The notes under the pieces were generated by a model, which did not search any database, was not told where the DNA came from, and saw only the letters and a program-made list of their open reading frames with translations. Shown here one piece after another: positions 1 through 6,133 of a stretch of DNA of 37,216 nt; the first letter of the stretch is position 1, and every line of letters begins with the position of its first letter. This DNA comes from Allofournierella massiliensis (GTDB lineage Bacteria; Bacillota; Clostridia; Oscillospirales; Ruminococcaceae): the NCBI RefSeq assembly GCF_004345265.1, contig NZ_SLUM01000032.1, positions 1 through 37,216 on the forward strand, in the 5' to 3' direction. Made by a program: the position numbers and the translations under genes.

Positions 1-59
1 TGCGCGGCGGTCTTTTTGTTTTGCTCTCTTTCGCCTCCTACTAAGGTTGCAAACTTTCC
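1..59 (-). other. ICE sequence running off the window, SD-like motif but no start codon
   Basis: After the PcfB-like stop codon the minus strand shows GTAGGAGGCGAAAGAG, a good Shine-Dalgarno sequence. No ATG, GTG or TTG follows at a usable distance before the window ends. The next ICE gene, expected from family gene order to be VirD4-like, therefore cannot be placed here. Confidence 0.4.
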
Positions 60-299
60 TCAATTCCCTGTTGACTTTTTATTTGCAGACTTCTTGATGG
101 TGTAAACCTTTAAGGGGCGCTTTTCCCGCAGCATAGCCTCAATACGGGCTTTGCCCTTGGTCTTTTTCTGGTCTTTCAAAACCGTGTAAAGGGCGGCGGC
201 CAGATTTTTAGCGGCAGTGCCGGTGATCTTGAGGGCAAATTCAGCACCCTCCAGGCTCATCCGTACCACTTGCTCCGCCGCGTCGCCTGAGTTATACAT
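60..299 (-). CDS. PcfB-like (DUF3801) conjugation protein, short form
   Basis: The 79-aa product begins MYNSGDAAEQVVRMSLEGAE, which I recognise as the N terminus of PcfB/DUF3801 proteins of Firmicutes conjugative elements. In those elements the gene lies between the relaxase and the VirD4 coupling-protein gene. From memory, family members are usually well over 100 aa. This copy stops at a TGA soon after the conserved KVYTI segment, so the C-terminal half is missing. I saw no simple frameshift that restores a family-like C terminus, although the frame after the TGA stays open to the window edge. It starts 6 bp after the relaxase stop codon, so the two are probably co-transcribed. It may be a truncated but expressed form or a decayed gene. 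The exact role of the family is not established. Confidence 0.7.
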   Translation of the reverse strand: MYNSGDAAEQVVRMSLEGAEFALKITGTAAKNLAAALYTVLKDQKKTKGKARIEAMLREKRPLKVYTIKKSANKKSTGN

Positions 300-305
300 C
301 GAAAA

Positions 306-1742
306 TCATCTCCTTCCTGGGGGAGCCGCCCGGCCCTGCTCCGGCTCCTGGCGGGCTTTCTCATCCCTGCCGGAGACTTCCTCACGGGCGGCCTGTATCT
401 TATCCTTGATGGAAGTGGAGCGCAGGGCAATATCCCCGCACAGCTTCACCTCCCGGCGCAGCTCCTTGATCTGCGCAGATAGTTTGGAGATCTCAGCCCG
501 AATGTGTTCCTGCTGGGCTGGGTCGGCCAGCACTGCCTTGGTGCGAAGTTTCCGGTACAGGCTTTTCCGCTGTTCCGTCAGGCCGGCAAGCTGAGATTCC
601 ACATCGGACCGATAGGCGTTAAGCTGCTCCAGGGTGTCAATGCGGTGGCGGGAGAGAAGGCGGGCTTCGTCGGTAAGCTCCTGCGCCCGAATCAAATCTT
701 CCCGCAGTGTATGAGGCACCCGCCTGGGCGGGCGGTTCTGCTTTTGGGGGAATACCCCCAGCAGATAGCAGTAGTGGAAGTAGAGGGCGCGGAACCCCGT
801 CACCTTTTTGACCTGTTTCAAATCTCCGTGGAGCCTGCACCGAAACGGCTCCGGCCTGTGTTCCCGCTGGGGGCGGCGCTGGGCTAAAATCCGCCTGCGG
901 ATGTTCTCCATCGAGTAGTCCTCGCCAAAGTTACGCATGAGCTTGCGTCCACGGGGGTAATTCGGCGGGCGGACCGTAATATCCTTGCCCACCTTGACGT
1001 CGTAGCCCATCTGCCGCAGATGATAAAAAAACTGCCGTTCCGTCATAGACTGACGGATGGCAGTATCCACATCGGCTTTGATGAGGGAGAGATAGGTGGG
1101 GCGGCCTTCCTGCTCGGCCCGCCATTCCCCGTAGTGCTTGGATTTTCCCCGCTGGGGGTTCTCAATGACAGAAAGCCCATACTCGCGGCACAGCCGGTCG
1201 GATTCCCGCTGCATATCGAAATAATCCTGCTCGGTACGATGGTACTTGATGCCGTCCACGAAGGAAACCGTGTTCACTACAAAATGATTGTGCAGATGAT
1301 TTTCCCTGTCCAGATGGGTAGCCACCAGCACCTGGTATTTTTCACCCCACAGCTTTTTTGCCAGGGCAAGGCCGATCTCATGGGCCAGCTCCGGCGTAGC
1401 CTCGCCGGGGGCAAAGCTCTGATAGCCGTGGTAGGCCACAGTCCCGTCCTCCTTTCCAAACCGCTTTTTTACCGCTATCATCTCATCGCGGGCAGTAGAG
1501 GGGCTGCAATTCACCCCGGAAACAAACTGCCGCATGACCGTTTCGCCTTCGCTTTCCACCGCCTTGCCTGTTTTTTGCTGCTGGACGGCATACTCGATCA
1601 CATCGGATAGGCCCTGGGCCTCCTTGCCATCCATATCCTGCTTTTCAAAGAAATCAGGATTTTCGGTCTTATCTGGATTCTCGATATAGATGAGGACCTT
1701 GCCCAGCCAGCCGTTCACCCGCCAGATGGATGTGGTAGCCAA
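306..1742 (-). CDS. MobP/VirD2-type relaxase (mobilization nuclease)
   Basis: This 478-aa protein would nick oriT and pilot single-stranded ICE DNA into the recipient through a covalent tyrosine link. The N-terminal half is a Relaxase/Mobilization nuclease domain. The metal-binding histidine motif HLDRENHLHNHFVVN lies at about residues 143-157 and the core domain spans about residues 10-200. Y19 or a neighbouring N-terminal tyrosine is a nucleophile candidate, which I infer. A charged, probably coiled region follows at about residues 370-460 (EQLNAYRSDVESQLAGLTEQ and onwards). The start codon is TTG, with a GGAG just upstream that overlaps the end of mobC. mobC ends 2 bp before it, so the two are translationally coupled. 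mobC upstream and the PcfB-like gene downstream match the mobilization module of Tn1549-like elements. Confidence 0.92.
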   Translation of the reverse strand: MATTSIWRVNGWLGKVLIYIENPDKTENPDFFEKQDMDGKEAQGLSDVIEYAVQQQKTGKAVESEGETVMRQFVSGVNCSPSTARDEMIAVKKRFGKEDGTVAYHGYQSFAPGEATPELAHEIGLALAKKLWGEKYQVLVATHLDRENHLHNHFVVNTVSFVDGIKYHRTEQDYFDMQRESDRLCREYGLSVIENPQRGKSKHYGEWRAEQEGRPTYLSLIKADVDTAIRQSMTERQFFYHLRQMGYDVKVGKDITVRPPNYPRGRKLMRNFGEDYSMENIRRRILAQRRPQREHRPEPFRCRLHGDLKQVKKVTGFRALYFHYCYLLGVFPQKQNRPPRRVPHTLREDLIRAQELTDEARLLSRHRIDTLEQLNAYRSDVESQLAGLTEQRKSLYRKLRTKAVLADPAQQEHIRAEISKLSAQIKELRREVKLCGDIALRSTSIKDKIQAAREEVSGRDEKARQEPEQGRAAPPGRR

Positions 1743-1744
1743 AG

Positions 1745-2074
1745 TTACTCCATAGCGCGGGGAAGGATCACCGCTTTGGTGATGTCCCGGACAAGCTGGT
1801 CAAACTTCCGCATTTCCTCATCGTAGCGGCGCTCATCAATGACGCCCAGCACATGGGCTTTCTGGGCGATCTGGTTGAGGTTGCCGCCGATCCGGTGAAG
1901 CTCCCGCATAAAGTCGTAGTAGGCGGGCGGCGGCGCGTCCTGGGGAACCAGGCCGTTCACCAGATGGCGCAGGTACGCCTCGCGGGAAAGGCCGCTGCGT
2001 TTTACTTTCTTGTTAAAGGCTTCCGCCTCTTTTTTGTCCAGCCAGAACTGGACGTGTACGTTGCGTTTTCTCAT
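1745..2074 (-). CDS. mobC: MobC-type relaxosome accessory protein
   Basis: The 109-aa protein starts MRKRNVHVQFWLDKKEAEAF and contains the Bacterial mobilization protein (MobC) pattern, including ELHRIGGNLNQIAQKAH. MobC proteins bind oriT and help the relaxase open the strand. I chose the ATG at 2074 because TCCTCCT (AGGAGGA on the minus strand) sits 9 nt upstream, although the frame stays open further back. Its ATG overlaps the TGA of the upstream 37-aa membrane protein (ATGA). Its stop codon lies 2 bp before the TTG of the relaxase gene. Confidence 0.9.
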   Translation of the reverse strand: MRKRNVHVQFWLDKKEAEAFNKKVKRSGLSREAYLRHLVNGLVPQDAPPPAYYDFMRELHRIGGNLNQIAQKAHVLGVIDERRYDEEMRKFDQLVRDITKAVILPRAME

Positions 2075-2184
2075 TCTTCTGAATCCTCCTTTCTGCCTAT
2101 GCGGTTGATTTGAAGCAGGCACATAATCAGCACGCCGACCACACCGCCCAGCAGAAATCCAATGGCAAAAAACAATCCTTCCAT
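2071..2184 (-). CDS. 37-aa DUF3789-type membrane protein
   Basis: A short ORF reads MEGLFFAIGFLLGGVVGVLI then MCLLQINRIGRKEDSEE. One hydrophobic glycine-rich helix (residues 3-24) is followed by a charged cytoplasmic-like tail. The pattern LGGxxGVxxMCLLQINR is what I remember as DUF3789, found next to mobC in Firmicutes ICEs. A GGAGG lies 5 nt before the ATG and its stop codon overlaps the mobC start. The function is unknown. The position suggests a role at the relaxosome or membrane interface, which is inference. Confidence 0.75.
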   Translation of the reverse strand: MEGLFFAIGFLLGGVVGVLIMCLLQINRIGRKEDSEE

Positions 2185-2212
2185 GAAAACCTCCATCCTT
2201 TCAAAAGGGGTA

Positions 2213-2268
2213 TTAGGGGGCGTTCCCCCTAACAAGCGGCCTTTGTGGTATCACAAAGGCGATGCTTG
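2213..2268 (-). other. Paired hairpins, candidate origin of transfer (oriT)
   Basis: Two perfect inverted repeats lie side by side upstream of DUF3789-mobC-relaxase. The first is TTAGGGGG / CCCCCTAA with a 4-nt loop (2213-2232). The second is CCTTTGTG / CACAAAGG with a GTAT loop (2240-2259), nested inside an outer CAAGC / GCTTG pair (2233-2237 and 2264-2268). A cluster of hairpins next to mobC and a MobP relaxase is the usual layout of oriT. I recall similar sequences beside related relaxase genes but cannot verify this here. It could also be an intergenic terminator for the upstream transcript. Confidence 0.5.
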
Positions 2269-2325
2269 CTGGTACAGCTACATTCCATTCCCCTGCGGGG
2301 AATCTGGGACAGGCGAAAAAAGAAC

Positions 2326-2517
2326 TCATCGCTCGCCCCGGTCACGGGAATACCGCTTGGCATGGAACTCCACGCCGGTAAAATGGCTGGCGTCCAGAAC
2401 GACCTCGCCGCGTTTCCATTGGTCCCTGGCAAACTGCTCGGCCTCCTCCCGGCTGTTTGCCGCCACCTTCATTTTCACCTCCAGCGTTTCCCGGATGGTA
2501 ACATCATAATGGTTCAT
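2326..2517 (-). CDS. DpnD/PcfM-like small protein
   Basis: The 63-aa protein (MNHYDVTIRETLEVKMKVAA...) matches the compact DpnD-PcfM fold pattern: a beta-rich start followed by SREEAEQFARDQW. These proteins occur near relaxases of conjugative elements and in the DpnII restriction cluster, and their role is not settled. The start is preceded by GGAGCGTGAGCG, a junction motif also seen upstream of 17395 and 18030. It lies downstream of the HipA-like gene terminator and upstream of the candidate oriT. Confidence 0.75.
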   Translation of the reverse strand: MNHYDVTIRETLEVKMKVAANSREEAEQFARDQWKRGEVVLDASHFTGVEFHAKRYSRDRGER

Positions 2518-2552
2518 CGCTCACGCTCCTCTCTAAAAATGGGTAGCAAAAA

Positions 2553-2577
2553 AGAGCGTCCATTTTCAGAACGCTCT
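2553..2577 (-). terminator. Intrinsic terminator after the XRE/HipA-like gene
   Basis: On the minus strand the stem AGAGCGT / ACGCTCT is followed by TTTTTT. It lies 20 bp past the stop codon of the HipA-like gene and isolates that gene from the mobilization block. Confidence 0.8.
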
Positions 2578-2596
2578 CCAAAAAAGATATTCGTTT

Positions 2597-3991
2597 TTAC
2601 CGCGCCTTCTCCTGTTTCAGATGACGGGTGGGGATTGCCAGCAGCTTACGCACCCGGCCCTCCAAATGCTTCTCAATAGCCTGCAAATGTTCTTCCGGCA
2701 GATTAATGCTTTCATGGCGCTTGAACCGGAACCCGATCATGCGGCGGAGCTGCTCTTTCTGCTTTGGCCCCATGACCTCCGCGCACACTTCCTCATAGGA
2801 GATATTATACGGGTTGGAACGGGTTTTGGCGTACTCGTCCAGGTTCGCATAATCTTCCTTACCGGCATAGCAGAACAGGGACAGCCCGTTGTCAAAAATG
2901 GGGGCGGGCGCGATGATGTTGCCGCTGTGGTTATCCCGCAGGACGCCAAAGTTTCCAAAGTGGCGGTCCTCATTGTAGATCAGGGCGTCAAACACCAGCA
3001 TACTGCGGATTTGCTCGGAAAACTCCGGCCCCAGCTTGTCGTAGTAGGCAAGGCAGGCGGCAATGCCCCCGGTTCGGACAATGCGCCCGATGGGGATATA
3101 GGCCGTGTCGATGTTGGTAAACAGGGCGCACTTAGAGGCGGTAATGCCTTTCCAGTTCTCCAGGTCATAATGCACGGCGTTCAGACGCATGGTTTCCGCA
3201 ATCTGCGAAGCATAATACTCGCAGTACGGTTCCCGGCCCGTATTGGACGCGCCGGTCGTGCCGCCCTTATAGAGATAAATCCCATCGTGGTCCACATAGC
3301 GCCACGCCTTGGGCAGCATACCGCCTGTGGTCAGCTCCGGGGACGTGGTAAATGCCTGCCGGCTCCCGCCTGCGCCGGTATAGGCCACCAGCGCCAGTAT
3401 CTCGGAAAAGCGGTTTTCGTAAAGATTGTATTGGGAGAATTTCCCTTCAAATCCTTCCGGCACCACCCAATAGCTGTCGTTCAGCGACAGCCCCTTGCAC
3501 ACGTCGATGATTCCCTTCGTGTCGTTATGGCTGAGGCCAAGGGTTTTCAGAATCTCGTCCACAAAGGCGCGGTTTTTAGGGATAACCCGCCGCTCCAGCC
3601 AATGGATGACGCCCTCGCCGGTGCGCTCCATATCCAAAGGCAGCAAATGGGCCTGCTCCTCGTTGGTGTATAAGATTTCAGCCACAAGGCCGGACAAGCC
3701 CTGCTTTTCCATGGAAAAGCGCATTAGCTCCGTATCATAAATGCGGAGACTGTAAACATGACTCATAGGCTCCTCCTTGTCGTTTAGTTCCAGTGAAACA
3801 TCCTTCCCCAGCGCCGAGGCGATTTTTAAGATCATATCAAGCGTGGGGTTCTGTGTCCCACTTTCCAGGCGGTTAATGCCGGAACGCTGGATTCCCAGCC
3901 GTCTGGCCAGCTCTGCCTGGGAAATGCCCTGTTCCAGACGGGCCTCCACAAGCTGGGATATGATTTTCTGCCGTTTACGCAGTTCATCCAT
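2597..3991 (-). CDS. XRE helix-turn-helix fused to HipA-like kinase
   Basis: The 464-aa protein joins two parts that are usually separate genes. Residues about 10-66 are an XRE helix-turn-helix (QGISQAELARRLGIQRSGIN). Residues about 76-460 are a HipA-like Ser/Thr kinase. Visible kinase signatures are the region around KGGTTGASNTGREPYCEYY (242-260), the catalytic loop YNEDRHFGN (339-347, with D342 and N347), and the metal-binding FDNG (366-369, with D367). HipA proteins act as toxins or persistence kinases held by an XRE antitoxin (HipB). Here antitoxin-like and toxin-like parts share one reading frame. An internal AAGGAGGA followed by ATG at codon 76 (3766) could also produce the kinase alone. 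A promoter and inverted repeat upstream fit autorepression. The kinase target is unknown. Confidence 0.85.
   Translation of the reverse strand: MDELRKRQKIISQLVEARLEQGISQAELARRLGIQRSGINRLESGTQNPTLDMILKIASALGKDVSLELNDKEEPMSHVYSLRIYDTELMRFSMEKQGLSGLVAEILYTNEEQAHLLPLDMERTGEGVIHWLERRVIPKNRAFVDEILKTLGLSHNDTKGIIDVCKGLSLNDSYWVVPEGFEGKFSQYNLYENRFSEILALVAYTGAGGSRQAFTTSPELTTGGMLPKAWRYVDHDGIYLYKGGTTGASNTGREPYCEYYASQIAETMRLNAVHYDLENWKGITASKCALFTNIDTAYIPIGRIVRTGGIAACLAYYDKLGPEFSEQIRSMLVFDALIYNEDRHFGNFGVLRDNHSGNIIAPAPIFDNGLSLFCYAGKEDYANLDEYAKTRSNPYNISYEEVCAEVMGPKQKEQLRRMIGFRFKRHESINLPEEHLQAIEKHLEGRVRKLLAIPTRHLKQEKAR
3764..3778 (-). promoter_or_regulatory. Internal ribosome binding site and in-frame start inside the XRE/HipA-like gene
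   Basis: On the minus strand AAGGAGGA (3771-3778) precedes ATG (3764-3766, codon 76) by 5 nt. This falls exactly at the boundary between the DNA-binding and kinase parts. It could drive internal initiation giving a 389-aa free kinase, or it may be the relic of two originally separate genes. Confidence 0.6.
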
Positions 3992-4011
3992 ACTCTCACC
4001 TCACTGCTTTA

Positions 4012-4040
4012 ATGTTAACATATATGATAACAATTTGCAA
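4012..4040 (-). promoter_or_regulatory. Promoter and candidate operator of the XRE/HipA-like gene
   Basis: On the minus strand a -35 TTGCAA (4035-4040) and a -10 TAACAT (4012-4017) are separated by 17 nt. The inverted repeat TGTTA (4013-4017) / TAACA (4028-4032) lies across the spacer and -10 element. A repressor bound there would block the promoter, as expected for autoregulation by the encoded XRE domain. Confidence 0.6.
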
Positions 4041-4075
4041 GAGGGAGAATCTGTCGAAGCTGGGAAACCGGCAAC

Positions 4076-5047
4076 TCACCGCTCCGGCTCTTTGCTGTGG
4101 CTGCCCCGAATGGGAATCCCCAGCCGGTGGCACAGAAAATCATTCACATCCTTTCCACGGGGCGGGGGTTTGTTCTCCACCCGGTAGCCTTCCGGCATGA
4201 CAGCCATGATCGCCTTGGCCGCCAGCCTGCCGGCGGTATCATTGTCCAGATGGAGATAGATGGTTTTCACATGGGGGTGGTCCTCCAAAAACCGGGTGAG
4301 GGCCACCGGCAGCTTGCTTTCCTCCATCTTTTTCTTCGGCTGATACACCCCGGCCAGGGACAACAGATTGTGCCGCCGCCAGTCGATCCCGTCCAGCTTG
4401 CAGAGCGTGGCGTAGGACATGACATCAATGGCGCACTCGCATAGATGGACCGCCGGATTATCCACGCAGGCGGGCAGGGCAAAGGAAAAGTGCTTATCAC
4501 TGCCGCTTAAATCCCCGTGGAACCGGGCTTCACTGATTCCCCGCAGGCAGCCGAACCGCGCCTTGCCGTCCTTGTCGAAGCCCACAAAAACCACGTTGCT
4601 GTGGCCTTTGTTCCGGCTCTCATAAATCCGCCCGGTCTGGACGCAGTAGTCCAAAATCTCCTGGTCAATGCCCCGGCCCTTGAGATAGGCCATCATTGCC
4701 CGGTTGTCTGGGGCGGCCTGGGGCAGAAGCAGGTGCTTAGGCTTTTCCTCCTTCGGCGTCGGCACGAAGGAAGGCGGCGGGATGGCCGCCCTGCCGGAGA
4801 TGGTTTCCATAGCCTCCAAAAAGGAATAGCCGTTGACCTTGATGAGATAGTCCAGCGCGCTGTAACCGCCGATCCCACGGGAAAACCAGCACCACTTTCC
4901 GTTGGAGATCCGCAGGCTGTCATGAGTCTTGGTACAGTAGACATTGCCGGACACATGGACCAGCTCCTGGGGTTCGCAGGTCTGCAGGTAGGTGAGCAAA
5001 TCCACCTGCCTTGCCCGTTCGATGGCTTCTGAATCGTAAAAAGGCAT
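4076..5047 (-). CDS. DUF3991 and TOPRIM domain protein
   Basis: The 323-aa protein starts MPFYDSEAIERARQVDLLTY. A DUF3991-type region (about residues 100-185) precedes a TOPRIM domain with the acidic motif CECAIDVMS (E204) and HLDNDTAGR (D268, D270), then GKDVNDFL (299-305). TOPRIM domains occur in primases and topoisomerases. This class lacks the helicase and CHC2 zinc finger of DnaG and is thought to be a mobile-element primase-like protein acting on transferred single-stranded DNA. No canonical Shine-Dalgarno lies close to the ATG. The sequence just upstream is a long terminator-like hairpin ending in seven T residues immediately before the ATG, so expression is probably conditional. Confidence 0.82.
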   Translation of the reverse strand: MPFYDSEAIERARQVDLLTYLQTCEPQELVHVSGNVYCTKTHDSLRISNGKWCWFSRGIGGYSALDYLIKVNGYSFLEAMETISGRAAIPPPSFVPTPKEEKPKHLLLPQAAPDNRAMMAYLKGRGIDQEILDYCVQTGRIYESRNKGHSNVVFVGFDKDGKARFGCLRGISEARFHGDLSGSDKHFSFALPACVDNPAVHLCECAIDVMSYATLCKLDGIDWRRHNLLSLAGVYQPKKKMEESKLPVALTRFLEDHPHVKTIYLHLDNDTAGRLAAKAIMAVMPEGYRVENKPPPRGKDVNDFLCHRLGIPIRGSHSKEPER

Positions 5048-5054
5048 AAAAAAA

Positions 5055-5125
5055 TACAGCCCCCTTTACATAGCCGTAGATTAGCCGCCCCACGTGGGGT
5101 AGCTGACTATGTAAAGGGGGCTGTA
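5055..5125 (-). repeat. Long inverted repeat abutting the TOPRIM start codon (attenuator-like)
   Basis: Perfect 19-bp arms TACAGCCCCCTTTACATAG (5055-5073) and its complement (5107-5125) flank a 33-nt loop. The loop itself contains the 12-bp palindrome CCCCACGTGGGG (5088-5099). On the minus strand the stem is followed by T7 and then the ATG of the TOPRIM gene. It has intrinsic terminator form, and the only SD-like AAGGGGG is inside the stem. Confidence 0.8.
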
Positions 5126-5146
5126 CTCTTTTCAGATATGAAAAAA

Positions 5147-5170
5147 GCCGACTGGATTGCTCCAATCGGC
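5147..5170. terminator. Bidirectional intrinsic terminator
   Basis: The stem GCCGA / TCGGC with inner TGGA / TCCA and a TTGC loop is flanked by a run of T on both strands (TTTTTT on the minus strand, CCTTTT on the plus strand). It lies between the 110-aa gene and the TOPRIM gene. Confidence 0.75.
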
Positions 5171-5352
5171 CCTTTTCTGCATATACTTTTGCGATTTATA
5201 TGCAGATATGAATGGGGAATGTGCAGTTTTGGGCGGCAGCTTTAAGCTATAGCCAAAAACTCCAAGAATATCAATAGTTTTTACTTGTAATCCGTAAAAA
5301 CTTATTTTCTACAAAACCTTTTTTGGGTTCGAATGAATTTTGGTATGTAAAA
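5171..5352. promoter_or_regulatory. AT-rich gap with an inverted repeat upstream of the TOPRIM gene
   Basis: No gene is visible in this stretch. It contains the inverted repeat GTTTTTAC (5277-5284) / GTAAAAAC (5294-5301) with a 9-nt centre, which resembles a repressor site. Terminators bound both sides, so a promoter for the TOPRIM gene probably lies here. I could not identify convincing -35 and -10 boxes. Confidence 0.4.
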
Positions 5353-5376
5353 GCGGCATGGATTTCTCCATGCCGC
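5353..5376 (-). terminator. Intrinsic terminator after the 110-aa gene
   Basis: A perfect 10-bp stem GCGGCATGGA / TCCATGCCGC with a 4-nt loop lies 8 bp past the stop codon. On the minus strand it is followed by TTTTACATACC. The flank TTTTGGTATGTAAAAG (plus strand, 5338-5353) recurs exactly at the 19,462 terminator. Confidence 0.8.
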
Positions 5377-5384
5377 CTAAAGAA

Positions 5385-5717
5385 CTATTCCGTTTTGAAA
5401 GCGCCGATTTTCTTCAGATAGGCAAAACCGTCTGCGTGGCCCCGGAAGTAGATGTGTTCCCGTTCCATATTATCGGCCCGCATATACAGCCGGATAAATT
5501 CCTTCCAGGCTTCATGCTCCTCAGCAGTAAAAGAAAGTTCTCCCTTGCCCTCCAGCAGAGCGCCAATCACAGGATTTTGGCGTTTCAGTTCTTCCATCTG
5601 GGCCTTTAACTTGGCATATTCCGGGCTGGCAGCCGCCAAATCCATCACAATGTCGCTGTCGATTTCAGAAAACTGCTCGGAAATGCGCTCCGGGAGCAGG
5701 CAGTAGCTATCGTCCAT
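5385..5717 (-). CDS. Conserved ICE hypothetical protein, 110 aa
   Basis: The protein (MDDSYCLLPERISEQFSEID...) is acidic and predicted mostly helical, with no transmembrane segment and no catalytic motif that I recognise. It resembles small uncharacterised proteins often encoded beside DUF3848 in gut Firmicutes ICEs. It has its own promoter (5750-5778) and terminator (5353-5376), so it can be transcribed independently of the giant gene. The function is unknown. Confidence 0.7.
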   Translation of the reverse strand: MDDSYCLLPERISEQFSEIDSDIVMDLAAASPEYAKLKAQMEELKRQNPVIGALLEGKGELSFTAEEHEAWKEFIRLYMRADNMEREHIYFRGHADGFAYLKKIGAFKTE

Positions 5718-5749
5718 CTATCATCACCCCTTGTTACGATTTTTATTAT

Positions 5750-5786
5750 ACTATACCTGCCCCGCAGCGCAATGGCAAATGTGCGA
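5750..5786 (-). promoter_or_regulatory. Promoter of the 110-aa gene with shared upstream motif
   Basis: On the minus strand a -35 TTGCCA (5773-5778) and a -10 TATAGT (5750-5755) are 17 nt apart. The -35 is embedded in TCGCACATTTGC (5775-5786), a 12-mer also present at the promoter upstream of 26213. Confidence 0.7.
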
Positions 5787-6122
5787 TTACCGCTCCATCT
5801 GTGCCTTGGCTTTCTGTTTGGCTTCGGCGGCCCTGGCCTGTTCCTGGACGGTATCCCATACCGTATCCATATAAGAGGGTTCCTGGTTCTCCCATCGCTC
5901 AAAAATCTGCTTCAAGGGCTTGCCGGATTTCAAAAGCGCCCTGGCCTGCCCGTCCTCCAAATCACGGGTTTCCAAGGTCATCAAAATGTCCTCCCGCACC
6001 GTGTACTCATAAGCGTGGTTCAAAATTTCAGCCGGCGGCTGGGAAAGCAGCCAATCCCGGAACTGCTCCTGTTCCGTAAACATTTTCTCATAGAGCCTGG
6101 TATTCAATTCTTCGTTGGTCAT
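5787..6122 (-). CDS. DUF3848 family protein
   Basis: The 111-aa protein starts MTNEELNTRLYEKMFTEQEQ and includes QPPAEILNHAYEYTVREDIL, a pattern I recognise as DUF3848. The family is found in ICEs and phages of Clostridia and has no known activity. It is soluble and helix-rich. Its AAGGAG Shine-Dalgarno overlaps the stop codon of the giant methylase-helicase gene 11 bp upstream, so the two are probably translated together. Confidence 0.85.
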   Translation of the reverse strand: MTNEELNTRLYEKMFTEQEQFRDWLLSQPPAEILNHAYEYTVREDILMTLETRDLEDGQARALLKSGKPLKQIFERWENQEPSYMDTVWDTVQEQARAAEAKQKAKAQMER

Positions 6123-6133
6123 CGTATCCTCCT

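Noticed and set aside
2231-2328. 38-aa ORF overlapping the DpnD/PcfM-like stop codon and the hairpin cluster
   Set aside because: It has an ATGA overlap but the sequence is dominated by the hairpins and reads as non-coding. The oriT explanation is simpler.
4920-5165. 81-aa ORF through the long inverted repeat
   Set aside because: Its start codon is a TTG inside a terminator stem, and the frame overlaps the TOPRIM gene without any supporting motif. A leader peptide is possible but unsupported.
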